Origin: Nevskiaceae bacterium
GTDB taxonomy: Bacteria > Pseudomonadota > Gammaproteobacteria > Nevskiales > Nevskiaceae
Direction: 5' to 3'
Assembly (NCBI GenBank): GCA_004298465.1
Contig: SCRT01000004.1
Span: forward strand, 1 to 64,000
Length of the DNA stretch: 64,000 nucleotides
Shown here in pieces: positions 15,935-23,951 of the stretch; the stretch's first letter is position 1; the number at the start of each line of letters is the position of its first letter. The notes beneath the pieces were generated by a model. It saw nothing but the letters and a program-made list of their open reading frames with translations. It made no database searches and was not told the DNA's origin. The position numbers were made by a program, and so were the translations under genes.

Positions 15935-17395
15935 ATGGCAACAGCACAATCCCTTGGCGTGGCGGACGCTGGCCTCAAACGGCATGTCATGCCGCTGCCG
16001 GAAGTTATCGCACAGGCTGTGGCCAGCATTGCCCCCAGTGCGGTTATCGCGTTTATTCCCGCGGCTATCTTTACGACCGCCGGAGGTGCGACAGCCTACG
16101 CCTACGTGCTGGCCACCATCCTCATGCTCCTTGCGGGGTACGTCATCGCGAGCTTCGCCCGGCTTCATCCCACCGCCGGATCGCTGTACATCTACGTCAA
16201 TAAAGGTCTCGGCAAGAACGGAGCTTATCTGGCCGGAATGTGCATCATGATCGCGAGCTGGTCTATCTCCACGGGGGCATTGCCAGGCTTCACGCTTTAC
16301 TTCTCGCAGTTCCTGGTGGGTTTTGGAATCCCTGCGCATGGCCTGGTGCCGAACATCATCTTGACTGCGGCCAGCGCCGCGGCTGCATGCTGGCTGACGG
16401 TTGTCGGTATCCGCATCTCCGCGCGGGTGTCATTCATACTTGAAGTGCTCTCGCTTGCCGTGATTCTGATCATGAGCGCATTTGCGATCGCCTGGGCCAG
16501 CAGCAAGGGCATGGGTTTCGATATGCAGCAATTTGCCCCTCATAACGTGCATATTTCAGGCGTGTTTGAAGGGCTGGTGCTGGGTATCCTCAGTTTCGTG
16601 GGGTTTGCCTCCGTTGACGCCCTCGGGCGCGAGGCACGCAATCCGCGCAAGACTATTCCGCACGCCATATTCTGGTCGGTTTTCATCATCGGGGCGATTT
16701 ACGTATTCACGGCCTACAGTCAGATTCTTGTTCTGGGTGGAAAAGTTGGCAGCTCGGCAGACCCATTGACGGACATGGTCGCCAAGATCGGTTTCCCGGC
16801 CTGGTATGACCATTTGCTCATGCTCGGGGTCAGCGCTTCGTTTTTTGCCGTGATCGTGGCGCCCATGAATCTGGTAGGTCGCGTGCTGTACGTCATGGGG
16901 GCGGAAAACGTGATCTACGGGCGGCTGGGCGTTGCACACGAACGTTTCCAGACGCCGCATCGCGCACTGATCTTCTCTGCCATCGCCTCTGTCGTGGTGG
17001 TCGTGATCTTCGAGCTGTTCGGCGCCGACCTGATGAACATCCTGGTCTGGGTCGACACCTGGGGGACTTACGGCTATATGTTGGGGTATCTGCTGGTTTC
17101 GCTTTCGGCGATCGTCTACATCCCGCGCCACGATCCCGCCAGAAAGTGGAAGATATGGGTGGCTTCGGTCATCGTCATCATCGCGATGCTCGGCACGTTC
17201 GAAGCGAACATCTATCCGGTTCCGGCGTATCCGCTGAATATCCTGCCGTTCCTGTTCCTGGCGACGCTTGTATTGGCGCTCTGCTGGTACATCTACCTGC
17301 GTACCAAGCGGCCCGAGGTGTATGCCATCATGGGCACCAAGCATACGGCCGAACTGCCCACGGGCAGCATGCTGGGGGATGCGTTCAACGATTGA
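15935..17395 (+). CDS. APC-superfamily amino acid/amine permease
   Basis: A 486-residue inner-membrane protein with about twelve hydrophobic segments and the APC signature GFASVDALGREARNPRKTIP in the helix 6-7 loop. It is only distantly similar to the permease at 12.9 kb, so the pair are not a recent duplication. The start is ATG 15935, with GGAGGGG upstream. It is the last plus-strand gene of the island's left arm. The substrate is unknown, probably an amine, amino acid or gamma-glutamyl compound by context. Confidence 0.9.
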   Translation: MATAQSLGVADAGLKRHVMPLPEVIAQAVASIAPSAVIAFIPAAIFTTAGGATAYAYVLATILMLLAGYVIASFARLHPTAGSLYIYVNKGLGKNGAYLAGMCIMIASWSISTGALPGFTLYFSQFLVGFGIPAHGLVPNIILTAASAAAACWLTVVGIRISARVSFILEVLSLAVILIMSAFAIAWASSKGMGFDMQQFAPHNVHISGVFEGLVLGILSFVGFASVDALGREARNPRKTIPHAIFWSVFIIGAIYVFTAYSQILVLGGKVGSSADPLTDMVAKIGFPAWYDHLLMLGVSASFFAVIVAPMNLVGRVLYVMGAENVIYGRLGVAHERFQTPHRALIFSAIASVVVVVIFELFGADLMNILVWVDTWGTYGYMLGYLLVSLSAIVYIPRHDPARKWKIWVASVIVIIAMLGTFEANIYPVPAYPLNILPFLFLATLVLALCWYIYLRTKRPEVYAIMGTKHTAELPTGSMLGDAFND

Positions 17396-17440
17396 TCGGC
17401 GTCTTTGGCCTCGGCGCGGGCCTAAGGCTTGATCCGCGGC

Positions 17441-17468
17441 ATTTCCCCGGCTTTTGGGTCGGGGAAAT
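17441..17468. terminator. perfect hairpin between convergent operons
   Basis: ATTTCCCCG (17441-17449) and CGGGGAAAT (17460-17468) form a 9-bp stem with a 10-base loop in the gap between the permease and the convergent isochorismatase-family gene. No T-run follows on either side, so termination is likely but unproven. Confidence 0.5.
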
Positions 17469-17522
17469 GGTTACAGGGGCGATCGCCGCCAGGTCCCCGT
17501 GCAGAACGCCCCGATCGTGGGC

Positions 17523-18086
17523 CTATTGGGTATTGTTTTCGAGTGCGTGCAGAAAGGTGCTTGTGGAATGCACCGTGGCGAAAGTCCCGTCGAGTGCCGC
17601 GATGAATGATGCTTGCACGTCTGCTGCGGATACGGTTCGGCCGTTGGCAGCCAGATTGCAGGTCGCGCAGGCGTCATGCGCGAGGCGACATTCGAATCCC
17701 AGGTCGGCGGCGGCGCGAACGCTCGAATCCACGCACATGTGCGTCATCATGCCGACGATGACGAGTGAATCGACCTTGAGCGCCTGAAGCTGCTGCAGGA
17801 GGGTCGTCTCGCGAAAACTGTTCGGGTAATGCTTCTGCACAACGATCTCGTGCGGCTGTGGCGTGACATCAGGGTGCATGTCTGCTCCTGTCGTGCCGGC
17901 ACGGAAAAACGGGGCATCAGCCTCCGTCGCGATGTGCTGGACGTGAATCACCGGCCGGTTCCTGGCCCGGAACGCAGCAAGGAGCTGGGCCGCATTCCGG
18001 GCCGCGGCGTTGCTGCCGACGAGTTCCATGGCTCCGCCGGGGAAGTAGTCGTTCTGGATGTCGATGATCAGGAGCGCAGGATGCAT
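17523..18086 (-). CDS. isochorismatase-family cysteine hydrolase
   Basis: A 187-residue cytosolic hydrolase. The Asp-Lys-Cys triad is visible as D9 (LLIIDIQNDYF), K85 (VVQKHYPNSF) and C118 (MMTHMCVDSS), with the family's cis-peptide region VGMMTHM. Relatives hydrolyse nicotinamide, N-carbamoylsarcosine, ureidoacrylate or other amides and imides; which applies here cannot be decided. It is the last gene of the minus-strand set running from ridA. The context of nitronate, imine and nitrile enzymes suggests an amide of a small nitrogen compound. Confidence 0.88.
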   Translation of the reverse strand: MHPALLIIDIQNDYFPGGAMELVGSNAAARNAAQLLAAFRARNRPVIHVQHIATEADAPFFRAGTTGADMHPDVTPQPHEIVVQKHYPNSFRETTLLQQLQALKVDSLVIVGMMTHMCVDSSVRAAADLGFECRLAHDACATCNLAANGRTVSAADVQASFIAALDGTFATVHSTSTFLHALENNTQ

Positions 18087-18142
18087 GGAAATCTCGTTGT
18101 TTGAGGGGCACCAATGTGTCGGAGGCGGTTGAAGGTTCGGAC

Positions 18143-18892
18143 CTATTTCGAGAAGCGGACGGCGCCCATCGGTGCTTCGTTCACGGACAGGGAAAAGACG
18201 TCCGGCCGCGCGTAGTGGCCCACGGCGTCGAACTCGAACTTGGTATGCGCGATTTCATCGAGGTCGAGCTCGGCGTGCAGGATCGTTTCCGCAGTGGTGC
18301 AGGGCTCGACCAGCCTCTTTCCCATCGGGCTGATGATCACGCTGTTGCCGCGCATGACGACCGTATCCGGGTCGTTCCCGAGGGCGCACTGGTAATCTTT
18401 GTCGTAAGCGCCACGCGTGATGTACTGGCAGGCGGAGAAGACGAAGCAGCGGCCTTCCAGCGCGATGTGCTGCATGGTTGAAAGCCAGGTGTCGCGGGCG
18501 TCCGCAGTGGGTGCGCAATGGATGTTGATGCCTTTTCCGTACATCGCCATGCGCATGACGGGCATGTAGTTTTCCCAACAGATCACCGCCCCGATCTTGC
18601 CGAGCCCGGTGTCCAGAACGGGCAGCGTGGAGCCGTCTCCGCAGCCCCATATGAGTCGTTCCGCGACCGTTGGCATGAGCTTGCGATGCTTGCCCATCAG
18701 CATGCCGTCCGGGCCGAAAAACAAGGCCGTGCAGTAGAGCGTGCCGCCGTCGCTTTCGATGACGCCGATCACCACGAATATCTGCGACTCCCGAGCGGCT
18801 TCGCCCAGGCGGGCCGTTTCCGGCCCCGAAACGGGAATCGCCCCTTTCTGATAACGGAAAAATTCCTCCCGCCCCTTGTCCGTGCGATAGCC
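18143..18892 (-). pseudogene. nitrilase lacking its N-terminal domain
   Basis: The frame matches aliphatic/aromatic nitrilases from about residue 75 onward: YRTDKGREEFFRYQ, VVIGVIESDGGTLYCT, catalytic Lys in GKHRKLMPT, catalytic Cys in GAVICWENY, then ADARDTW and CAPTAD-type residues. The N-terminal strand with the catalytic Glu (normally in a FPE motif) is absent. Only about 90 bases separate the recognisable part from the upstream nitronate monooxygenase stop, and none of the three frames there encodes it. The internal GTG at 18775 gives a 210-residue product that should be inactive. A 5' deletion fusing the remnant to its neighbour is the simplest reading. Confidence 0.8.
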
Positions 18893-18982
18893 GGCCGGTG
18901 CGTACTGCGGAACCCGGTCACTGCGGGCACATCGGGAAAATGCCGGACAGGGGCCACGCGGCGTGCAGGAGGAATGGATTCA

Positions 18983-19948
18983 TCATGTGCCGGAAACGTG
19001 GGTGGATGCCGTCCTCAGGATGGCTTCCGCTTCGCGGCTGATGCGTGTCACGACCGCTGCAGTGGTTTCCACGCTGTGGATCAGGTCGACACATTCGCCG
19101 GCCCACACCATTGCCGTGTCGTAGTCACGGACGGCCACCGCGGCCCGGAATGCGTCCCGCGCGACCGTGGACGCCGCCAGATCCTGTTCGTGGCCTTCCC
19201 AGCGGTCCATGAAAGCGTTGTGCAGCGCGCGCCCGGTATATCCGTCGGGCCAGTGGTAGCCGCGCGCTGCGTCGAATACGCGGGTGCGTCGGGTGTGATC
19301 GCCCCGTGCTTCCACGATGCGCTGCTTTGCGCCCTCGTCGCCCAAGGCTTCCGTCGTGCAATAAAACCGCGTTCCCAGCAATGCGCCTTGTGCGCCCAGC
19401 ATCAGGGCTGCAGCCAGGCCGCGGCCATCCGCGATTCCGCCGGCGGCAACGACCGGGATCGGGTCGACGGCATCGACTACCGCGGGTATCAACGGCAGGG
19501 TTGCCCGCTGGCCCCCATGTCCGCCTCCTTCAGTGCCTTGCGCCACGATGGCGTCGGCGCCAGCTGCCTTCGCGAGCAATGCTCCGGCGACGTCCTGTAC
19601 CTGGCAAATCAACTTGCAACTCTTTGCCTTGATTCGGGCGGCATGAGGCCGCGGGTCGCCGAAGGACAGGAATACCACGTCTGGGTTTGACGCAAGTGCT
19701 GCATCGAGTTTGTCGCGATCGATGGACCAGGTGATCAGGCCGATGCCCCAGGGTCGTTGCGTCGAGCTCCTGACCAGCGACAGCTCGCGCTGCAGCCAAT
19801 CCATCCGGCCGTAGCCGCCTCCCACGAGCCCCAGTCCACCAGCATTGGAGACCGCCGCAGCCAATCTTCCCCCTGCAACCGCTGCCATTGGGCCCAGTAT
19901 CAGCGGCTGTTCCAGCCCCAGTAATTCAGTAAGGCGTGTCGTGATCAT
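18983..19948 (-). CDS. nitronate monooxygenase (2-nitropropane dioxygenase family)
   Basis: A 321-residue FMN-dependent TIM-barrel enzyme that oxidises nitronates such as propionate-3-nitronate to carbonyls and nitrite; some relatives instead reduce enoyl compounds. It has the N-terminal LLGLEQPLILGPMA, the phosphate-binding VVAAGGIADGRGLAAALMLGA, and the class signature AQGTEGGGHGG. The start is ATG 19948; a longer frame from 20029 has no family similarity. It lies 46 bp after the NmrA-like gene in the minus-strand set, directly upstream of the truncated nitrilase. Confidence 0.9.
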   Translation of the reverse strand: MITTRLTELLGLEQPLILGPMAAVAGGRLAAAVSNAGGLGLVGGGYGRMDWLQRELSLVRSSTQRPWGIGLITWSIDRDKLDAALASNPDVVFLSFGDPRPHAARIKAKSCKLICQVQDVAGALLAKAAGADAIVAQGTEGGGHGGQRATLPLIPAVVDAVDPIPVVAAGGIADGRGLAAALMLGAQGALLGTRFYCTTEALGDEGAKQRIVEARGDHTRRTRVFDAARGYHWPDGYTGRALHNAFMDRWEGHEQDLAASTVARDAFRAAVAVRDYDTAMVWAGECVDLIHSVETTAAVVTRISREAEAILRTASTHVSGT

Positions 19949-19994
19949 GGATGGCGACCTGCAGGATGACCCTATCGAGAGGCGAGTATGGCGG

Positions 19995-20687
19995 TTACCC
20001 GCCGAAGGCTTGGTCCAGCGGCATTTCACCGTCGTAGAAATTCAATGTCTTGCAGATTCCAGATTGGTGCAGGAGGACGTGGACGATGGCTTCCGCGACG
20101 TTTCCGCGGGAGCTGATTTTCTTGTTGTCGGCCCAAGCGCCGTTCACCTGACCTTGATCGTCCGCCATCTGGAATTTTTTCGTCGCTGGTTTCAGGTTGA
20201 GTAGCCCAGGGCCCAGGATCGTGTAGTCCAGGCTGGTTCGTCGCAGGTACGCATCGGCGTCGTATTTCGCCTTGCAGTACGGATAAAAACTGTTTCCGGG
20301 ATCCAGCTTCCGGCAGTATTCGGCAACGCGCGCGTAGGACACCATCACGTAGCGCGGCACTTTCGCGTGCTCGGCCGCCTGCATGGTGCGAAGCGCGGCT
20401 TTGTAGTCCACCGCGTGCGTGCGCTTCGGGTTTCCGCCACCGGCGCCGGCTGAGAACACGATGGCCGAGGCACCGTCGAACAGCGTGACGAACTGATCCA
20501 CCGTGGCGGTTTCCATGTCCAGGATCACGGGACGGCCGCCCGTATTTTCGATGTCGCCGCGTTGTGCCGGATTCCGGATCACGGAATCCACGGAGAAGCC
20601 CGCGTGCACGAGTTTCGGGGTTGCGAGCAGAGCCACCTTGCCGTGTCCGCCGAGGATCACCACGCGGTTCACTTGTGTCATGGTCAT
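19995..20687 (-). CDS. NmrA/NAD(P)-binding epimerase-like protein
   Basis: A 230-residue atypical short-chain dehydrogenase. The N-terminal NAD(P) motif is VVILGGHGKVA; a YVMVSYARV segment and a downstream YPYCKAKYDAD follow, similar to NAD(P)H-binding SDR_a5-type proteins. Substrate and redox role are unknown. The start is uncertain: ATG 20687 and ATG 20681 lack a clear ribosome site, while GTG 20744 follows another frame's leader. It lies between ridA and the nitronate monooxygenase gene. Confidence 0.75.
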   Translation of the reverse strand: MTMTQVNRVVILGGHGKVALLATPKLVHAGFSVDSVIRNPAQRGDIENTGGRPVILDMETATVDQFVTLFDGASAIVFSAGAGGGNPKRTHAVDYKAALRTMQAAEHAKVPRYVMVSYARVAEYCRKLDPGNSFYPYCKAKYDADAYLRRTSLDYTILGPGLLNLKPATKKFQMADDQGQVNGAWADNKKISSRGNVAEAIVHVLLHQSGICKTLNFYDGEMPLDQAFGG

Positions 20688-20767
20688 TACCGATTGACTG
20701 ATGTTTTGAAAAGATTGATCCGCTGCCGCCGTCTCCTTGTACACACGCGCCGGGACAGTATCTCCCG

Positions 20768-21154
20768 TTATCTCACAACGGCTTCGAATTCCAGCTCGAT
20801 CATCAGGACCGGCCGGGTCAGGACCACTTGTATCCCCGTCAGGACTGGTAGAATGTCTACGAAAGCCTCGCCATGTGCACGGACGAAGTCGCCCGCTTTT
20901 GACATGTCGGTGAGATAGCCCCTGGTCAGGACGACGTGTTTCATTTCAGCGTTCACCTTCGCCAGCAAGGGGGGCAAGCGTTCGAACAGGATGTATCGCG
21001 TCTGTTCATAGGTGTCATTGGGCGCGTGCACTTCTCCGGATGGCTCGATTGCGGTTGTTCCTGCCACATAGATATGGTCTCCCACGCGACGCACGCGAGC
21101 GTAGTTGCCGACTTTCTCGAACCGGCCATGGCCTTGGATTTTCAGATCGATCAT
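20768..21154 (-). CDS. RidA-family enamine/imine deaminase
   Basis: A 128-residue YjgF/YER057c/UK114 protein; such trimers hydrolyse reactive enamine and imine intermediates released by amino acid or amine oxidation. It shows GDHIYVAGTTAIEPSGE, the QTRYILFERL helix and the C-terminal RPVLMIELEFEAV with the substrate-binding arginine. The start is ATG 21154, preceded by GAAGGG; an in-frame ATG at 21199 overlaps the operator and is rejected. It is the first gene of the minus-strand set and divergent from the GntR regulator. It would suit clean-up after the FAD oxidoreductase at 26.8 kb. Confidence 0.9.
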   Translation of the reverse strand: MIDLKIQGHGRFEKVGNYARVRRVGDHIYVAGTTAIEPSGEVHAPNDTYEQTRYILFERLPPLLAKVNAEMKHVVLTRGYLTDMSKAGDFVRAHGEAFVDILPVLTGIQVVLTRPVLMIELEFEAVVR

Positions 21155-21173
21155 GTGTTGCCCTTCGTCAAGG

Positions 21174-21191
21174 TATTTGGTATACGAAATA
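21174..21191. promoter_or_regulatory. GntR-type operator between ridA and the regulator gene
   Basis: TATTTGGTATACGAAATA is an almost perfect 18-base palindrome centred on GTATAC, lying in the 62-bp gap between the divergent ridA and GntR genes. It contains GTATACGAAA (21180-21189), shared with the promoter of the glxB-like operon and, with one change, with the permease operator. Autoregulation of the GntR gene is expected. Confidence 0.65.
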
Positions 21192-21216
21192 AGCTGCAAC
21201 CGAGGATAGCACCATC

Positions 21217-21870
21217 ATGCAGGGAATGAAACCGATCAAGCAGCGACGTTTGACCTTGGCCGATACGGCATACAGCCGGATCTCGGAGGTCTTGCTTGGT
21301 GGGGGCGTCGCTCCCGGATCGCGGCTGGTGATGGATGAGCTGGCGGCGCAGCTCGACATCAGTCGCACGCCTGTTCGTGATGCACTGTTGCGCCTGGAGC
21401 GTGAAGGCCTGATCGAGGCGGCCAACCGTCGTGGTTACGTCGTGCGCGAAGTGGCGCGTGCCGATTCGGCACAGCTTTATCAGGCGCGTGAAGCGGTGGA
21501 ATGCTGCGCAGCCGCAGCGGCGGCCGGGCTGGGCAAAAAAGCCTACGATCACATCAGCGCCGTGATCGAGGGAACCGCGGATACCGATCTCACGAATGTG
21601 CGGGCGAACTACGAGGCCAATCTCCGGATTCATCGCGCCTTCGTGGAAGTGCTGGGAAATCCGATGATGCTGGACCTGTTCGATCGGGTCTGGAGAGGTG
21701 CCAAGGGCATGTCGATGTTCGCGCACTACGCTGCGAACGAGAACCGCCGCCTGCCGATTCCGCAACGTCACCGGCCGCTGGTGCAGGCGTTGCGCGACGG
21801 CCCGGACGCAGCTTTCGAAGCGATGCAGAAGCACATTCGCGCGGGTCTGCGGGTTACTCGCGAGCATTGA
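21217..21870 (+). CDS. GntR-family transcriptional regulator (FCD/FadR type)
   Basis: A 217-residue DNA-binding protein. Its N-terminal winged helix carries MDELAAQLDISRTPVRDALLRLEREGLIEAANRRGYVV, with the helix-turn-helix at about residues 40-75 (quoted in part). The C-terminal all-helical FCD domain has the metal/ligand histidines in IHRAFVE and QRHRPLVQAL. FCD regulators usually repress and are released by organic acids or amino acids. It is divergent from ridA across a palindromic operator. The shared operator words at 12.85 and 22.25 kb suggest it controls both arms of the island. Confidence 0.92.
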   Translation: MQGMKPIKQRRLTLADTAYSRISEVLLGGGVAPGSRLVMDELAAQLDISRTPVRDALLRLEREGLIEAANRRGYVVREVARADSAQLYQAREAVECCAAAAAAGLGKKAYDHISAVIEGTADTDLTNVRANYEANLRIHRAFVEVLGNPMMLDLFDRVWRGAKGMSMFAHYAANENRRLPIPQRHRPLVQALRDGPDAAFEAMQKHIRAGLRVTREH

Positions 21871-22223
21871 CGTGGGGGCGCCGGGGCAGTCGTCCCGGCC
21901 CCAAGACCGAGCGAGCCGCCGTGACCGGCCGTTCGCGTACGGCAGAGCCGGGCCTTCCTGTCGTCTGCCGGTGCCCTCGGCCATGCGCCTTGATCCTTGA
22001 ATCGCCAGACCGTGGAGCGAGCCGCTGCGCAAGCCCGGCATTCGCGCTGCCTTTGCAACGACCGACCGGACGGGCTGCACGAAACTTCCCGCGTTCGAGT
22101 TCCGCTACCGCCCGAGCGGGGCGTGTCGCGGGCTGCCTGGCGTGTGGTCTGACCGCCCCGACCAGGGTGCAGCGTGCGTTCGACGCCGTTCCGTGGTGTC
22201 CACATTCTCCTGATGGTCGACAC
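21871..22223. other. non-coding gap downstream of the GntR gene
   Basis: About 350 bases with no recognised gene. Several minus-strand frames stay open but are arginine-rich with no domain and no ribosome site. No tRNA or riboswitch fold was recognised. Confidence 0.4.
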
Positions 22224-22260
22224 TTGATTTTATATTTCGATACGAATACCGTATACGAAA
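22224..22260 (+). promoter_or_regulatory. promoter/operator of the glxB-like operon
   Basis: An AT-rich patch in GC-rich DNA starts with TTGATT (22224-22229). TTTCGATACGAAT, an imperfect palindrome, follows, and then GTATACGAAA (22251-22260), which matches the ridA/gntR operator word exactly. TTTCG near 22236 and CGAAA at 22256-22260 form the ends of a wider dyad. Likely site for the GntR protein. Confidence 0.6.
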
Positions 22261-22281
22261 CGCGATCAACAGGAGGTGCGT

Positions 22282-23226
22282 ATGTGCGGCATAGCGGGTC
22301 GTATCCGGTACGACGGAGGGGCGGTTGGCGCCGATATCGTTCACTTGTCCATCTGCATGCGTCACCGGGGTCCGGATTCCACCGGATTCGCGATTTACGG
22401 TGAGCGGCGTGAATCGGGCTATGTGGTACGCGGATTTCTGGATGATCGGGCGCGGCTGGATGCCAGCCTGCAGCAGATCGTTACCCACCTCAAGGACTGT
22501 GGTTCCGATCTGACAGCCGACCCGACGTGGGATGAGGCGGGCCAGGCACACGTGCTGTTCCGCATGGAGATCGCGGAGCTCAAGGACCTTTCCACATGGG
22601 TGGATCGTGTCGAGTCGATTCCGGGCGTGGAACTGCTGTCGGTCGGCCGTTCGCTGGAAGTCATCAAGGACGTCGGCGATGCGCGCGAAGTGGATGCCAA
22701 GCATCACGTCTCCGCCATGAACGGGACGCATGCGCTGGTGAACAACCGCATGGCAACGGAATCGCTGGTGACGCCGAATGCCAGCCATCCGTTCTGGGCG
22801 CGGCCGTTTCCGGATGTATGCATTGTGCACAACGGGCAGCTTACGAACTATTACAAGTGGCGCCGGCAACTGGAACGCGAAGGCTACCGTTTCGGCAGCG
22901 ACAACGACTCGGAATTGATCGCCGTCTGGGACTCGGTACAGATGTCGAAGGGGCTCAGCCTGCAGGAATCGCTGAAGCGCAGCCAGTCCGAGCTGGACGG
23001 CGTGTTCACCTACCTGCTGGGGACGGCAGACGGAATCAGCATGGCCAAGGACCGGTGGGCGATCAAGCCGCTCGCGGTCGTGGACGAGGCGGACGGAGTG
23101 GCCATCGCGACCGAGGAGCAGGCCCTGCGCAGCCTCTATCGCAATGAGGTCGAGGTCATCAACTACGACGGGCCGCTCATGACGGAAATCTGGGGACTGA
23201 AAGCGCAACTCAAGGAGGCGGCATGA
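22282..23226 (+). CDS. class II glutamine amidotransferase (GlxB/MgsA-like)
   Basis: A 314-residue stand-alone glutaminase domain of the glutamate-synthase type. The nucleophile is Cys2 in MCGIAGRIRYDGG, so ATG 22282 must be the true start: removal of Met exposes the cysteine. AGGAGG lies five bases upstream, and the in-frame GTG at 22276 is too close to it. MRHRGPDSTGFAIYG, NGTHALVNNRMATES and HNGQLTNYYKWRRQLE are typical Ntn-hydrolase glutaminase motifs. With the next two genes it makes a split glutamate-synthase-like complex like GlxBCD of rhizobia or N-methylglutamate synthase MgsABC of methylamine users. It overlaps the next gene by ATGA. Confidence 0.9.
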   Translation: MCGIAGRIRYDGGAVGADIVHLSICMRHRGPDSTGFAIYGERRESGYVVRGFLDDRARLDASLQQIVTHLKDCGSDLTADPTWDEAGQAHVLFRMEIAELKDLSTWVDRVESIPGVELLSVGRSLEVIKDVGDAREVDAKHHVSAMNGTHALVNNRMATESLVTPNASHPFWARPFPDVCIVHNGQLTNYYKWRRQLEREGYRFGSDNDSELIAVWDSVQMSKGLSLQESLKRSQSELDGVFTYLLGTADGISMAKDRWAIKPLAVVDEADGVAIATEEQALRSLYRNEVEVINYDGPLMTEIWGLKAQLKEAA

Positions 23227-23951
23227 ACGCGCCGACGGCGACGAAGAGGCGGACGGACACGGCTGCGAAGACCATCGTTGCAGGCGATCGTCCGATCAGG
23301 GAAATCAACCAGGAGATTCGTGAAGCGGTCATGCAGGGCTACACGATCAACGTGAGCGAGCCGCTTTCACGTCACAACTTCGCGGTCGGCCTGACCGGCG
23401 ATGGCTCCGTGCATTTTGCCGGCAGTGTCGGCTATTACTGTGGCGGCCTGTCCAACGGCGGACATATCGAGGTGGATGGCAACAGCGGCTGGGGCACGGG
23501 TGAAGGCATGGCCGCCGGCCATGTCACGATCAACGGCAATGCCGGTACCAGCGTCGGCGCCTCGATGCGTGGCGGGACGATCCACGTGCGCGGCAACGCC
23601 GGGCCGCGCTGCGGGATCGCGCAGAAGGGCGGCAACATCGTCGTTGAAGGCAACGTGGGTTATTACACCGGCTTCATGGCCCACGCCGGCCGCATCATCT
23701 GTCTCGGAGATGCCATCGATTCCGTCGGCGATTCCCTGTGGGAAGGCACCGTATGGGTTGCCGGCAACATCGAGAAACTCGGTGTCGATGCGGTGGTGCA
23801 GAAACCTGCGGAAAAAGACGTTGCCGAAATCGAGGCGCTGCTGGCGTCATTGGGCGTCAAGGCGCAGAAACGCGACTGGAAACAGATCGTGGCAGGCAAA
23901 AAGCTCTGGTATTACGAAGCAAGGGATGCGAAACAATGGCTGATGATATGA
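23223..23951 (+). CDS. GXGXG-domain protein (GlxC/MgsB-like)
   Basis: A 242-residue right-handed beta-helix protein matching the C-terminal GXGXG domain of glutamate synthase, here as a separate subunit. Repeated glycine turns such as GGHIEVDGNSGWGTGEGM, GNAGTSVGASMRGG and GNAGPRCGIAQKGG mark the helix coils. In glutamate synthase this domain is structural and helps form the ammonia channel between glutaminase and FMN domains. It overlaps the flanking genes by 4 and 16 bp, suggesting equal production of the three subunits. Confidence 0.9.
   Translation: MNAPTATKRRTDTAAKTIVAGDRPIREINQEIREAVMQGYTINVSEPLSRHNFAVGLTGDGSVHFAGSVGYYCGGLSNGGHIEVDGNSGWGTGEGMAAGHVTINGNAGTSVGASMRGGTIHVRGNAGPRCGIAQKGGNIVVEGNVGYYTGFMAHAGRIICLGDAIDSVGDSLWEGTVWVAGNIEKLGVDAVVQKPAEKDVAEIEALLASLGVKAQKRDWKQIVAGKKLWYYEARDAKQWLMI

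Noticed and set aside
21768..22223. 151-codon minus-strand frame downstream of the GntR gene
   Set aside because: Arg/Ser/Pro-rich, overlaps the GntR coding end and has no similarity to a known protein.
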